Assembly (NCBI GenBank): GCA_005768755.1
Contig: VAFL01000004.1
Span: 62,001-126,000, forward strand
Origin: Paracoccus denitrificans
Lineage (GTDB): Bacteria > Pseudomonadota > Alphaproteobacteria > Rhodobacterales > Rhodobacteraceae
Reading direction: 5' to 3'
DNA: 64,000 nucleotides
Within the stretch, counting starts at the first letter, position 1. Every line of letters begins with the position of its first letter. A program made the translations under genes and the position numbers. This document shows positions 24,239-32,913 of the stretch, one piece after another. The notes under the pieces are model-generated. The model was not told the DNA's origin, made no database searches, and saw only the letters and a program-made list of their open reading frames with translations.

Positions 24239-25642
24239 ATGACCGACGCCAGGACGCCCAAGAACACAGCAAATGCCATGTGGGGCGGGCGTTTCGCCGC
24301 GGGTCCCGACGCGATCATGACGGCGATCAACGCCTCGATCGGGTTCGACCGCAGGTTATACGCCCAGGACATCCGGGGCAGCCGGGCCCATGCCGCGATG
24401 TTGGCGGCGCAGGGCATCATCACGTCTAAAGATGCGGACGCGATCCGGGAAGGGCTGCTCACCGTTTTGTCAGAAATCGAAGGCGGCGATTTCCCGTTCA
24501 GCGAGGCGCTGGAGGACATTCACATGAATGTCGAGGCGCGGCTGAAGGAAATCATCGGAGAGCCGGCGGGACGTCTGCATACGGGTCGGTCGCGCAACGA
24601 TCAGGTGGCCACGGATTTCCGTCTGTGGGTGCGCGATCAGTGCGATGCGGCCATCAGCGGACTGAACGCGCTGATTGGTGCGGCGCTGGCGCAGGCCGAA
24701 GCCGGGGCCGACTGGGTGATGCCTGGCTTCACCCATCTGCAGACCGCGCAGCCGGTGACCTGGGGCCATCACATGATGGCCTATGTCGAGATGTTCGGCC
24801 GCGACCTCTCGCGTTTTCAAGACGCCCGCAAGAGGATGAACGAATCACCACTGGGCGCGGCAGCATTGGCCGGGACCGGTTATCCCATCGACCGCGATGC
24901 GACTGCCAAGGCGCTGGAATTCGACCGTCCGATGGCCAACAGCCTGGATGCGGTCAGCGACCGGGATTTCGCGCTGGAGTTTCTGTCGGCTGCCAGTATC
25001 TGTGCCGTCCACATGTCGCGGCTGGCCGAAGAACTGGTAATCTGGTCCTCGGCCCAGTTTCGGTTTGTATCGATGTCGGACAAGTGGTCTACGGGTTCGT
25101 CGATCATGCCACAGAAGCGCAACCCCGATGCGGCCGAACTGATCCGCGCCAAGATCGGCCGTATCCTTGGTGCGACCGTCGCGCTGTTCACTGTGATGAA
25201 GGGCCTGCCGCTGGCCTATTCGAAGGACATGCAGGAAGACAAGGAACAGGTCTTTGACGCCGCCGACAGCCTGATGCTGGCGCTGGCGGCGATGTCGGGC
25301 ATGCTGTCGGATCTGACAGCCAACCGGGACAAGATGGAGGCCGCTGCCTCGGCCGGGTTCTCCACCGCGACGGATCTGGCCGACTGGCTGGTGCGCGAGG
25401 CCGGATTGCCGTTCCGTGACGCCCATCATGTGACCGGCTCGCTGGTGGCCATGGCGGAAACGAAGGGCGTCGATCTGCCGGACCTGACCCTTGCCGAGAT
25501 GCAGTCGGTGCATCCGGAAATCACAGATGACGTATTCAATGTGCTGGGCGTCCATAATTCTGTCGCGTCGCGGCAAAGCTATGGCGGCACGGCGCCTGAT
25601 CAGGTCCGCGCGCAGATTGCCCGCTGGAAGGAAAAATCATGA
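24239..25642 (+). CDS. argH: Argininosuccinate lyase
   Basis: ArgH splits argininosuccinate to arginine and fumarate in the last step of arginine synthesis. The 467-residue protein has the superfamily signature GSSIMPQKRNPD (about residues 284-295), TGRSRNDQVATD (about 116-127) and FTHLQTAQPVTWGHH. The start is fixed by MWGGRFA near the N-terminus. It heads a compressed cluster, with the following lipoprotein gene overlapping its stop as ATGA. Confidence 0.96.
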   Translation: MTDARTPKNTANAMWGGRFAAGPDAIMTAINASIGFDRRLYAQDIRGSRAHAAMLAAQGIITSKDADAIREGLLTVLSEIEGGDFPFSEALEDIHMNVEARLKEIIGEPAGRLHTGRSRNDQVATDFRLWVRDQCDAAISGLNALIGAALAQAEAGADWVMPGFTHLQTAQPVTWGHHMMAYVEMFGRDLSRFQDARKRMNESPLGAAALAGTGYPIDRDATAKALEFDRPMANSLDAVSDRDFALEFLSAASICAVHMSRLAEELVIWSSAQFRFVSMSDKWSTGSSIMPQKRNPDAAELIRAKIGRILGATVALFTVMKGLPLAYSKDMQEDKEQVFDAADSLMLALAAMSGMLSDLTANRDKMEAAASAGFSTATDLADWLVREAGLPFRDAHHVTGSLVAMAETKGVDLPDLTLAEMQSVHPEITDDVFNVLGVHNSVASRQSYGGTAPDQVRAQIARWKEKS

Positions 25643-25776
25643 AGCGTGCCGCAATTCTTGCGTTTCTGCTGCTGTCAGCCTGTGGGATCGATGGCGCCCC
25701 GGAAAGGCCCGATCCGCCGGTTGGCGTCACTGTCTCGGGCGAGGGCCGCATCGGTGTCCGGGCTGAAAACCTTTGA
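25639..25776 (+). CDS. 45-residue lipoprotein in the argH-lysA cluster
   Basis: The peptide has a lipoprotein signal (MKRAAILAFLLLSACG) and a short mature part, GIDGAPERPDPPVGVTVSGE. It overlaps argH by 4 bases. Small lipoproteins of this kind commonly follow argH in this bacterial group as far as I recall, with no known function. Its 3' end is overlapped by the next gene in another frame. Confidence 0.8.
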   Translation: MKRAAILAFLLLSACGIDGAPERPDPPVGVTVSGEGRIGVRAENL

Positions 25777-26017
25777 ACAGACACCGCTTCGGCTATGCTG
25801 GCTGGTCCTGGCATTGATCGGTGCCATCGTCGGGATACCGCCGCGCGCGCCTGATATGTCCGCTGTCGCAGCCCTAGTGACGCTTTGCGCATGGTGCTTG
25901 GCCGAGACGACGATCCGGCGCAACTGGCTGGCCCTGCTGACACTGCCCGCAATGGCGCTTGGCATCGGCTGCGCGCTGCCGCTTTATCTTTTCCTCCGCT
26001 CACGCAGGATTGCCTGA
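25754..26017 (+). CDS. DUF2834-like small membrane protein
   Basis: This is an 87-residue protein with about three membrane helices. The pattern LRLCWLVLALIGAIVG, a middle AALVTLCAWCLAE and a final ALGIGCALPLYLFLRSRRIA resembles DUF2834. The GTG at 25754 is preceded by GAGGG and lies inside the lipoprotein gene. The stop overlaps the lysA start as TGATG. The function is unknown. Confidence 0.72.
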   Translation: MSGLKTFEQTPLRLCWLVLALIGAIVGIPPRAPDMSAVAALVTLCAWCLAETTIRRNWLALLTLPAMALGIGCALPLYLFLRSRRIA

Positions 26018-27285
26018 TGGATCACTTCAACTACAAGAACGGCCAGCTTTTCGCCGAAGATGTGCCGCTTGCGCAGATCGCGGCAGAGGTCGGAACGCCG
26101 GTATACGTCTACTCCTCGGCCACCCTGCGCCGGCATTTCAACGTCTTCCAGCAGGCGCTGGAATGGGCGCCCGATCATCTGATCTGCTATGCGTTGAAGG
26201 CAAATTCCAATATCGCGGTCCTGAAGCTGCTGGGCGATCTGGGGGCGGGGATGGATGTCGTGTCCATCGGGGAATACGCCCGCGCGCGGGCGGCGGGCGT
26301 TCCGGGTTCGCGGATTGTCTTTTCCGGCGTCGGCAAGACGCGTGAGGAAATGAAGCTGGCGCTGGAAGGCGGGATCCGGCAGTTCAACGTGGAATCAGAA
26401 CCGGAATTGCGCGCACTGTCCGAAGTGGCCAGCGCACTCGGGGCCGTTGCCCCCATTGCTATCAGGGTTAATCCTGACGTTGACGCCAAGACACACGAAA
26501 AGATTGCGACTGGAAAATCTGAAAACAAGTTCGGAATTCCCATCGCTCGGGCCCGCAAGGTGTATGCCGAAGCGGCCAGATTGCCCGGGATCGAGGTCGT
26601 CGGCATCGACATGCATATCGGCAGCCAGCTGACCGATCTGGAACCCTATCGCCAAGCCTACACCAAGATGGCCGAGCTGACATTGGCCCTTCGCGCCGAC
26701 GGGCACGATATCCGAAGGCTTGATCTGGGCGGGGGCCTGGGCATTCCGTATCAGCGCAACAATTCCGCCCCGCCTTTGCCCATCGAATACGGGCAGGTCA
26801 TTCGGGAAACCGTGGGCGATCTGGATTGTGAGATCGAGATCGAGCCCGGTCGCAATATCGCGGGCAATGCAGGGGTGCTGCTAAGTTCCGTCATCTATGT
26901 GAAGGAAGGCGAGGGGCGCGATTTCCTTATCCTTGACGCCGCGATGAACGATCTTATTCGCCCGGCCATGTATGGCGCGCATCACGACATCGTTCCGGTG
27001 ATCGAGGCGGCGCCCGGTGCGCCCGTTTCGGCCTATGACGTGGTCGGGCCGGTCTGCGAAACCGGGGATACCTTTCAGAAAGGCGCGCAATTGCCAGCAG
27101 TTGCTGCCGGCGATCTGATCGCTTTCCGCTCGGCCGGGGCATACGGGGCGGTGATGTCGTCAGAATATAACTCTCGTCCGCTGATCCCCGAGGTCCTTGT
27201 CGACGGTGATCGTTTTGCGATTATCCGCCCGCGCCCGACCCTTGCCGAGATGATTTCGCGCGAATCGCTGCCTGATTGGTTTTGA
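26017..27285 (+). CDS. lysA: Diaminopimelate decarboxylase
   Basis: This PLP enzyme decarboxylates meso-diaminopimelate to lysine. The 422-residue protein has the PLP lysine in CYALKANSN (about residues 57-65), HIGSQLTD, the phosphate loop LGGGLGIPY, EPGRNIAGNAG and the active-site Cys in VCETGDTF. The ATG overlaps the stop of the preceding membrane protein. Another lysine-pathway gene, dapE, lies about 7 kb downstream but in a separate transcription unit. Confidence 0.96.
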   Translation: MDHFNYKNGQLFAEDVPLAQIAAEVGTPVYVYSSATLRRHFNVFQQALEWAPDHLICYALKANSNIAVLKLLGDLGAGMDVVSIGEYARARAAGVPGSRIVFSGVGKTREEMKLALEGGIRQFNVESEPELRALSEVASALGAVAPIAIRVNPDVDAKTHEKIATGKSENKFGIPIARARKVYAEAARLPGIEVVGIDMHIGSQLTDLEPYRQAYTKMAELTLALRADGHDIRRLDLGGGLGIPYQRNNSAPPLPIEYGQVIRETVGDLDCEIEIEPGRNIAGNAGVLLSSVIYVKEGEGRDFLILDAAMNDLIRPAMYGAHHDIVPVIEAAPGAPVSAYDVVGPVCETGDTFQKGAQLPAVAAGDLIAFRSAGAYGAVMSSEYNSRPLIPEVLVDGDRFAIIRPRPTLAEMISRESLPDWF

Positions 27286-27351
27286 ACGGCCACGAATCCC
27301 TTGCCCGTCGGCGCGTCTGGCCGCAGGATGGCATGACAACATGGCAGGCAA

Positions 27352-29859
27352 ATGACCAAGGATAACCAGAATAGGCGCCTTTCCCGCGCGCTGGCGCTGA
27401 CCGGCGCCGGCCTGTGGTGGGAATCCGTGGCGCGGGCATTCTGGCCTTTTGCGACACTGGCGTTGCTGGCGATTGCCGCGCTCAGTTTTGGGGCGGTCGG
27501 CACCTTTCCCGTAACAGTGCGACCCTATGTCGTGCTTGGCGTCGGGCTGGTCCTGCTTGCCGCGCTGGTTTGGGGAGGCTGGCGGTTTCGCCGCCCGGAT
27601 CGCCATGCCGCAGAACGGCGTGTCGATGCGGTCCTGCCTGGACGACCGCTGTCTGCCCTGTCGGATGCGCCTGTGCTGGGCGGCGACGGTCCCCTGTGGC
27701 AGGCCCATCAGCGTCAGATGGCCGAACGTGCCGCACAAGCGCGGGCGGTTGCGCCAGACGCCGGGCTAAGCCGGCGCGACCCTTACGGTCTGCGGCTGGT
27801 GGCGCTGACTGCGCTTGGCATGGCCCTGCTGTTTGGCAGCACCGGGCAGTTGGGGCAGGGGCTTGCAGCACTTGCCCCACAGCGCGAGGCGGGGCCCGAT
27901 CCTGTTGTTGTGCCTGACGGTCTTGGCTGGGAAGGCTGGGCAGAGCCGCCGCCCTATACCCGCAAGCCGACGATCTATCTGAACGATCTGCCCGAGGACG
28001 ATGTTCTGCACCTGCCCGAAGGCAGCACGATCAGCCTGCGCCTGTATGGCGAAGATGGAGAGATTGCACAGGATATCGGTGAGGCATTGCCGGGTGATGA
28101 TGCGCGCAGCCCGCAGTTCCGCGTTGAACGCAATGGCAGCCTGACCATTGGCGATCGGCGGATCAATGTGACGGTTCAGCCTGACGCCCCGCCCAGCATC
28201 GGTCTTGGGCCCCCGGCCGAGCGGCGTGCCGACGGAAGACTGATCCAGCCGTTTACCGCCAGCGACGATTTTGGTGTGACCGAAGGGCGCGCTGTCATCA
28301 CGCTGGATCTGGACAAGATCAATCGTGACCACGGTTTGACGATAGAGCCCGAGACCCGCGATCCGGTCGAGATCAATCTGCCCCTGCGCGGCGCAAGGGC
28401 AGAGGTCGAAGGACAGCTGACATCGGACCTTATGAAACATGCCTGGGCGAATATGCCCGTGCAGATCCGTCTGAACGTCAAGGATGGCATCGGGCAAGAG
28501 GGACAGTCCGACGTTCTTGCCATGGAACTGCCAGGCCGCCGCTTCTTCGATCCGTTCGCGGCGGCGCTGATCGAATTGCGCCGTGACATCCTGTGGAACC
28601 GGATGAACGCAGAAGCCTCGGCCCAGCTGCTTCGCGCCATCTCTTGGCAGCCCGAAGGTTTCATAGACCCACCGATGCTGAACGATATCCGGGCGATGAT
28701 CTCGGGGTTGGAAACGCCCGAACTGACGGATGCGCAACGGGACGCACTGGCAGAAGCGCTGTGGCGCACCGCGGTCGAACTGGAAGATGGCGGGCTGGCA
28801 GATGCGCTGGAACGCATGCGGCGCGCGCAGGAAAAACTTTCTTCGGCGATGCGGCGCGGCGCCTCGCCCGATGAGATCAGCAAGCTGATGGAGGAACTGC
28901 GGCAGGCCACCGATGACTATATGGAACGGTTGGCCGAACAGGGCGAAAACGATCCGTCAGATCGCTTCAATCAGGGTCCTGTCGACATGGTGAGCGGCGA
29001 CCAGATCCAGCAGATGATGGATGAAATCCAGCGTCTGATGAATGAAGGGCGCATGGCCGAGGCGCAGGCGCTGTTGGAACAGTTCAACCGCATGATGGAG
29101 AATATGCAGGTCCGCCGCACCGAAGGTGAGGGCGGCGGGCAGGGGCAGGGTCAGGGCTCCTCGGGTCGGATGGCTGAAACGCTGCGCGAGCAGCAGGATC
29201 TGGCGGACGAGGCCTTCCGCCAGATGCAGGACGAATGGATGGGCTTGGGCGAACCGCAGGGGCAGCAGCAGGGACAGGGCGAACAGCAAGGCGAAGGCGA
29301 AGGCGCGGGGCAGGGGGGGCAGAGCCTTGCCGATCAGCAGCGGCAATTGCGCGACGATCTCGGCATGCAGCGCAGCCTTCTGCCAGAACGCGGTTCCCCC
29401 GAAGGACAAGAGGCCGGCGATGCGATGGATCGCGCCGGTCGTGCGATGGAACAGGCTGAACAAGCCCTGCGCGACGGCAATTCCGCCGATGCAATGGACC
29501 GCCAGGCCGAGGCGATCGAGGCGCTGCGCGATGGCATTCGGGCGCTTGACCGTGGCGATCAGCGCAGCCAGGACGGGCAGCAGGCCGAAAGCATGGACGG
29601 CGAAGAAGGGCAGGAAGGTGCTGCAGGTCAACAGGGCGAGACGCAGCGCGGGCTGGGCAGAAATCCGCGTCGCGATCCGCTGGGTCGTTCGATGGGCGGG
29701 TCCGGGGGCGGGCTGTCCACCGACGGACCTTTGGCGGAAGGCGAGGATGCAGATAACCGTGCCCGCGATCTTCAGGACGAGATCCGCCGTCGTCTGGGTG
29801 AACGGGACCGCACGCAGGATGAACGCGACTACCTGGATCGGCTGATCGAGCAGTTCTGA
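27352..29859 (+). CDS. TIGR02302/DUF4175 family membrane protein with Gln/Gly-rich region
   Basis: This large protein of 835 residues has two membrane helices near the N-terminus (about residues 32-75) and a third near 150-165. A beta-rich periplasmic-looking region follows (about 180-410), with TRKPTIYLNDLPEDDVLHLPEGSTISLRLYG-type strands. A long helical region then contains a Gln/Gly/Glu low-complexity block (about 583-665). The C-terminal GRNPRRDPLGR and DEIRRRLGERDRTQDERDYLDRLI match the conserved end of TIGR02302 proteins, found in alphaproteobacteria and without a known role. It lies 66 bases after lysA and may share its transcript. Confidence 0.85.
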   Translation: MTKDNQNRRLSRALALTGAGLWWESVARAFWPFATLALLAIAALSFGAVGTFPVTVRPYVVLGVGLVLLAALVWGGWRFRRPDRHAAERRVDAVLPGRPLSALSDAPVLGGDGPLWQAHQRQMAERAAQARAVAPDAGLSRRDPYGLRLVALTALGMALLFGSTGQLGQGLAALAPQREAGPDPVVVPDGLGWEGWAEPPPYTRKPTIYLNDLPEDDVLHLPEGSTISLRLYGEDGEIAQDIGEALPGDDARSPQFRVERNGSLTIGDRRINVTVQPDAPPSIGLGPPAERRADGRLIQPFTASDDFGVTEGRAVITLDLDKINRDHGLTIEPETRDPVEINLPLRGARAEVEGQLTSDLMKHAWANMPVQIRLNVKDGIGQEGQSDVLAMELPGRRFFDPFAAALIELRRDILWNRMNAEASAQLLRAISWQPEGFIDPPMLNDIRAMISGLETPELTDAQRDALAEALWRTAVELEDGGLADALERMRRAQEKLSSAMRRGASPDEISKLMEELRQATDDYMERLAEQGENDPSDRFNQGPVDMVSGDQIQQMMDEIQRLMNEGRMAEAQALLEQFNRMMENMQVRRTEGEGGGQGQGQGSSGRMAETLREQQDLADEAFRQMQDEWMGLGEPQGQQQGQGEQQGEGEGAGQGGQSLADQQRQLRDDLGMQRSLLPERGSPEGQEAGDAMDRAGRAMEQAEQALRDGNSADAMDRQAEAIEALRDGIRALDRGDQRSQDGQQAESMDGEEGQEGAAGQQGETQRGLGRNPRRDPLGRSMGGSGGGLSTDGPLAEGEDADNRARDLQDEIRRRLGERDRTQDERDYLDRLIEQF

Positions 29860-29960
29860 TGACGTGAAGGATGGACAACGGCTTTTGTCGTCGCGCGAAA
29901 GCCCGACCTTGCCCATCTTCCCGGCCGCGAGGAAACAATCTTCGCGGAGGAGCACGTTAC

Positions 29961-30017
29961 ATGTTTGAATGCGTCTATCGCCGCCAGATGCCGCTTTCAT
30001 CCGGCCCAAGCGGCTGA
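29961..30017 (+). CDS. Candidate 18-codon leader peptide with a strong ribosome site
   Basis: In the 268-base gap before mscL, GGAGGAG sits 8 bases before an ATG that opens an 18-residue frame, MFECVYRRQMPLSSGPSG. A short hairpin (CCGCGA/TCGCGG) lies just ahead of the ribosome site. It could be a small protein or leader peptide. Chance is a real alternative at this length. Apart from this I see no gene in the gap. Confidence 0.25.
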   Translation: MFECVYRRQMPLSSGPSG

Positions 30018-30127
30018 GATTGCCGATAAACCCGACGTCAATGCCGTGATGTAGCGTCTCGCTTGATTTTTATTGAAGATGGTTTATGGCCCGCAGCCAT
30101 GCGCGCGAACGAGGAAAGGCTAAACGC

Positions 30128-30568
30128 ATGATCAAAGAGTTTAAGGAATTCATTGCCAAGGGCAATGTCATGGACATGGCCGTCGGTATCATTATCGGCG
30201 CCGCTTTCACCGCGATCGTCACCTCGCTGGTGTCGGACCTGATCAACCCGATCATCGGCATCATCACTGGCGGGACCGATTTCTCCAGCAAATATGTCGT
30301 TCTGTCGGGCACGGCCCCCGAAGGTGCATCCCTGCAAGCGGCCCGCGACGCAGGTGCCAACGTCTTCGCCTATGGCGCCTTCATTTCGGCCGTGATCAAC
30401 TTCCTGATCATCGCCTTCGTGGTGTTCCTGCTGGTCAAGGCCGTGAACCGCATCAAGGACGGCGCGATCGGCAAGAAAGAGGAAGAAGCCGCGGCCCCGG
30501 CTGGCCCGACATCGGAAGAGCTGCTGGTCCAGATCCGTGACGAGTTGCGGGCACGTCCGACTGTCTGA
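30128..30568 (+). CDS. mscL: Large-conductance mechanosensitive channel
   Basis: MscL is a homopentameric stretch-gated pore that releases solutes on hypo-osmotic shock. The 146-residue protein has the N-terminal helix MIKEFKEFIAKGNVMDMAVG, pore helix GIIIGAAFTAIVTSLVSDLINP, a periplasmic loop, and TM2 AFISAVINFLIIAFVVFLLV. A charged C-terminal bundle KKEEEAAAPAGPTSEELLVQIRDEL completes it. AGGAAAGG lies 8 bases before the ATG; an upstream in-frame ATG at 30086 is not needed. Confidence 0.96.
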   Translation: MIKEFKEFIAKGNVMDMAVGIIIGAAFTAIVTSLVSDLINPIIGIITGGTDFSSKYVVLSGTAPEGASLQAARDAGANVFAYGAFISAVINFLIIAFVVFLLVKAVNRIKDGAIGKKEEEAAAPAGPTSEELLVQIRDELRARPTV

Positions 30569-30592
30569 ACGGATTTAACCGCTGACCCTGGG

Positions 30593-30622
30593 AAAAGGCG
30601 CGCCAGTCGAGGCGCGCCTTTT
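30593..30622. terminator. Bidirectional terminator between mscL and ald
   Basis: AAAAGGCGCGCC pairs with GGCGCGCCTTTT around a six-base loop. The arms are identical to those of the mlaC/PBP1A terminator, while the loops differ. Confidence 0.9.
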
Positions 30623-30681
30623 TCGTGTCCTGGTGTGACCGCCGCATGCTTTTCGAAACGCTGCCCGGCCACTGCCGGCGA

Positions 30682-31794
30682 TTACATCAGCGTTTCAGCC
30701 GCGACGCTCTCCATGCCCAGCGCCAGCCCCACCGGAGCAGAGGTCAGTTTGCCCTCATGCGTGGACAGGCCGGCGCGCAGATGCGGATCGTCCTGGACAG
30801 CTTGCCGCCAGCCCTTGTCTGCAAGTGCCAGAACAAACGGGAGCGTTGCGTTGCCAAGCGCCTGGGTCGAGGTGCGCGGCACCGCACCCGGCATATTGGC
30901 GACACAGTAATGCACGACGCCGTCAACCTCGTAGATCGGGTCGTGGTGGGTTGTCGGGCGTGAGGTTTCAAAACACCCGCCCTGGTCAATTGCCACGTCG
31001 ACCAGCACGGCACCGGGCTTCATGACGGACAGTTGTTCGCGCCGGATCAATTTTGGCGCCGCAGCACCCGGGATCAGCACGGCGCCAATCACCATGTCAG
31101 CTGTCGGCAGCAGATCTGCCGTCGCGGCTGCAGTCGCATATTGCGTGGTCAGCCGACCGTTGAAGATATCATCCAGATAGGACAGCCGCTGAATTGAGCG
31201 ATCAAGCACCGTGACATTCGCCCCCATGCCCGCGGCGACCCGCGCCGCTGCTGTGCCGACCACGCCGCCACCAATGATGACGACATTGGCCGGGCGCACG
31301 CCGGGCACGCCGCCCAGCAGCACACCTTCGCCGCCATTGGCTTTCTGCAGCGCCCAGGAACCGGCCTGTGGGGCCAGACGCCCCGCGACCTCGGACATGG
31401 GGGCAAGAAGCGGCAGACCGCCACGTAGGTCGGTGACCGTTTCATAGGCGATGGAAGTGACGCCGCTGGCAAGAAGATCGCGGGTCTGTTCGGGGTCGGG
31501 GGCAAGATGGAGATAGGTGAACAGCACCTGCCCACGGCGCAGCAGCGCGCGCTCCTGCGCCTGCGGCTCTTTCACCTTCACAACCATCTCGGCGCGCCCG
31601 AACAAGGTTTCCGCGTCCGCTACGATCTCTGCGCCGGCCAGTTCATAGTCCGCGTCCGTGTACCCCGACCCCAATCCGGCGCCAGACTGGATCAGCACGT
31701 CATGTCCATGGGCGCGCGCCTCTCGGACAGCGTCGGGTCGCATGCCGACGCGGAATTCCTGTGGTTTGATTTCGGTTGGGCTGCCTATCAGCAT
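30682..31794 (-). CDS. ald: Alanine dehydrogenase
   Basis: This NAD-dependent enzyme converts L-alanine to pyruvate and ammonia. The 370-residue protein begins MLIGSPTEIKPQEFRVGM, with KVKEPQ, the nucleotide loop VIIGGGVVGTAAARVAAGMGA (about residues 170-190), and VDVAIDQGGCFETSRPTTH carrying the family Asp. The start has GGAGG 5 bases upstream. It is divergent from an Lrp-type regulator, a common arrangement in which the regulator induces ald in response to alanine. Confidence 0.96.
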   Translation of the reverse strand: MLIGSPTEIKPQEFRVGMRPDAVREARAHGHDVLIQSGAGLGSGYTDADYELAGAEIVADAETLFGRAEMVVKVKEPQAQERALLRRGQVLFTYLHLAPDPEQTRDLLASGVTSIAYETVTDLRGGLPLLAPMSEVAGRLAPQAGSWALQKANGGEGVLLGGVPGVRPANVVIIGGGVVGTAAARVAAGMGANVTVLDRSIQRLSYLDDIFNGRLTTQYATAAATADLLPTADMVIGAVLIPGAAAPKLIRREQLSVMKPGAVLVDVAIDQGGCFETSRPTTHHDPIYEVDGVVHYCVANMPGAVPRTSTQALGNATLPFVLALADKGWRQAVQDDPHLRAGLSTHEGKLTSAPVGLALGMESVAAETLM

Positions 31795-31946
31795 CTGGAC
31801 CTCCGGCTGGTTATTGGCCCTTTCGTGGACCTTGTCCTCAGGCTGACATGGTCGCTGCAAGATTTGGTGCCGAATTTCACATTATGCCCGGCCGTATATC
31901 GAAGAATCTTGCGCACAATTGCGAATAATGCACTAAATATCCTGTA
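31795..31946. promoter_or_regulatory. ald-lrp divergent control region
   Basis: This 152-base gap is clearly AT-richer than the surroundings. It contains direct repeats TTGCG at 31909 and 31919, one helical turn apart, in the context TTGCGCACAATTGCG. It should hold both promoters and the regulator's binding sites. Lrp-type sites are degenerate, so the exact operator is not assigned. Confidence 0.5.
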
Positions 31947-32408
31947 ATGATGGATGTTGACGCGACAGACCGCCGGATTCTGAGGATTATCCAGAAGGAT
32001 GGTCGAATCACGAATGCCGACCTGGCCCTGCAAGTGAACCTGTCCGCTTCGGCGTGTCACCGACGCTTGCAGCGGCTGGAACAGATGGGTGCGATCCGCG
32101 GATATGCGGCTTTGCTGGACCGGCGCAAAATGGCACTGCCGAGCACGGTTTTCGTCGAGATCACGCTGTCGGGCCAGGCGACCGAACTTCTGGAAGCGTT
32201 CGAGCGTGCCGTCCGATTGATCCCGAACGTGCTCGAATGCCACCTGATGGCTGGCACGGCGGATTATCTGCTGAAACTTGTGGTGGCTGATACGGACGAT
32301 TTCGCCCGAATCCACCGCGAATATCTGGCCCGCCTGCCAGGCGTGGCACAGATGCATTCGTCTTTCGCGCTCAGGACCGTGGCCGAAACCACGGCCCTGC
32401 CGCTTTAG
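31947..32408 (+). CDS. Lrp/AsnC-family regulator, probably of ald
   Basis: This is a 153-residue feast/famine regulator. The N-terminal helix-turn-helix reads ATDRRILRIIQKDGRITNADLALQVNLSASACHRRLQRLEQMG-like; its recognition helix is SASACHRRLQRLE (about residues 33-45). A RAM domain follows, with FVEITLSGQ and a ligand loop near LMAGTADYLLKLVVAD. Two adjacent ATG codons exist at 31947 and 31950. The divergent position next to ald suggests an AldR-type activator responding to alanine (inference). Confidence 0.9.
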   Translation: MMDVDATDRRILRIIQKDGRITNADLALQVNLSASACHRRLQRLEQMGAIRGYAALLDRRKMALPSTVFVEITLSGQATELLEAFERAVRLIPNVLECHLMAGTADYLLKLVVADTDDFARIHREYLARLPGVAQMHSSFALRTVAETTALPL

Positions 32409-32409
32409 C

Positions 32410-32913
32410 TTACTGGGCCGCCGACACCACCGGTGCCGCAGCAGGTTCGGCTGCGGTCGCGCGTGCGTTCGGGTTCAGGTTACGGCCGATCGGCCCGTCA
32501 GCGGATGCCAGACGGCCATATTCGAACGTCAGCGTGTCCTGGCCACCGGCGATGCGCAGAACACCGTCTTCATAGGTAATACGGTTTGCGGCGCGTAGCG
32601 CGGTCAGGAAGCTGTTTTCCTGCGCGCTCCACCGGCAGGTCTGGCCCGAGGTCTGAATCTCGCCCACGACGATTTCGGGCGGTGTGCCAGAGATCGGCGC
32701 CGCGAAGCTGTTGCAGCCCGTGCGGCCCGTGATCTGGGTCGGTGCGATCTGCATGGTGGTGTGACGCACGCTCAGCACTTCGCCGCCGATGTTGAAAAGC
32801 ACGTAGTCGCCCGTCGGCACGGTCGAATAGGGTTCGTTCGAAGCGGTCGCGGTCGGCTCACACGCGGCAAGCGCGAGCGTCGCCAGCGCGGCAGCGGTCA
32901 ATTGGCGAAACAT
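32410..32913 (-). CDS. META-domain lipoprotein
   Basis: This 167-residue lipoprotein has a signal ending LATLALAAC, then a META/HslJ-like domain. Typical residues are TGRTGCNSFAAPISG (about residues 63-77), GEIQTSGQTCRW and ENSFLTALRAANRITYEDGVL. META domains occur in stress- or motility-associated proteins such as HslJ; the role here is unknown. The C-terminal 30 residues are Ala/Pro-rich. The ATG at 32913 has GGAGA upstream. The stop is one base from the lrp stop. Confidence 0.82.
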   Translation of the reverse strand: MFRQLTAAALATLALAACEPTATASNEPYSTVPTGDYVLFNIGGEVLSVRHTTMQIAPTQITGRTGCNSFAAPISGTPPEIVVGEIQTSGQTCRWSAQENSFLTALRAANRITYEDGVLRIAGGQDTLTFEYGRLASADGPIGRNLNPNARATAAEPAAAPVVSAAQ

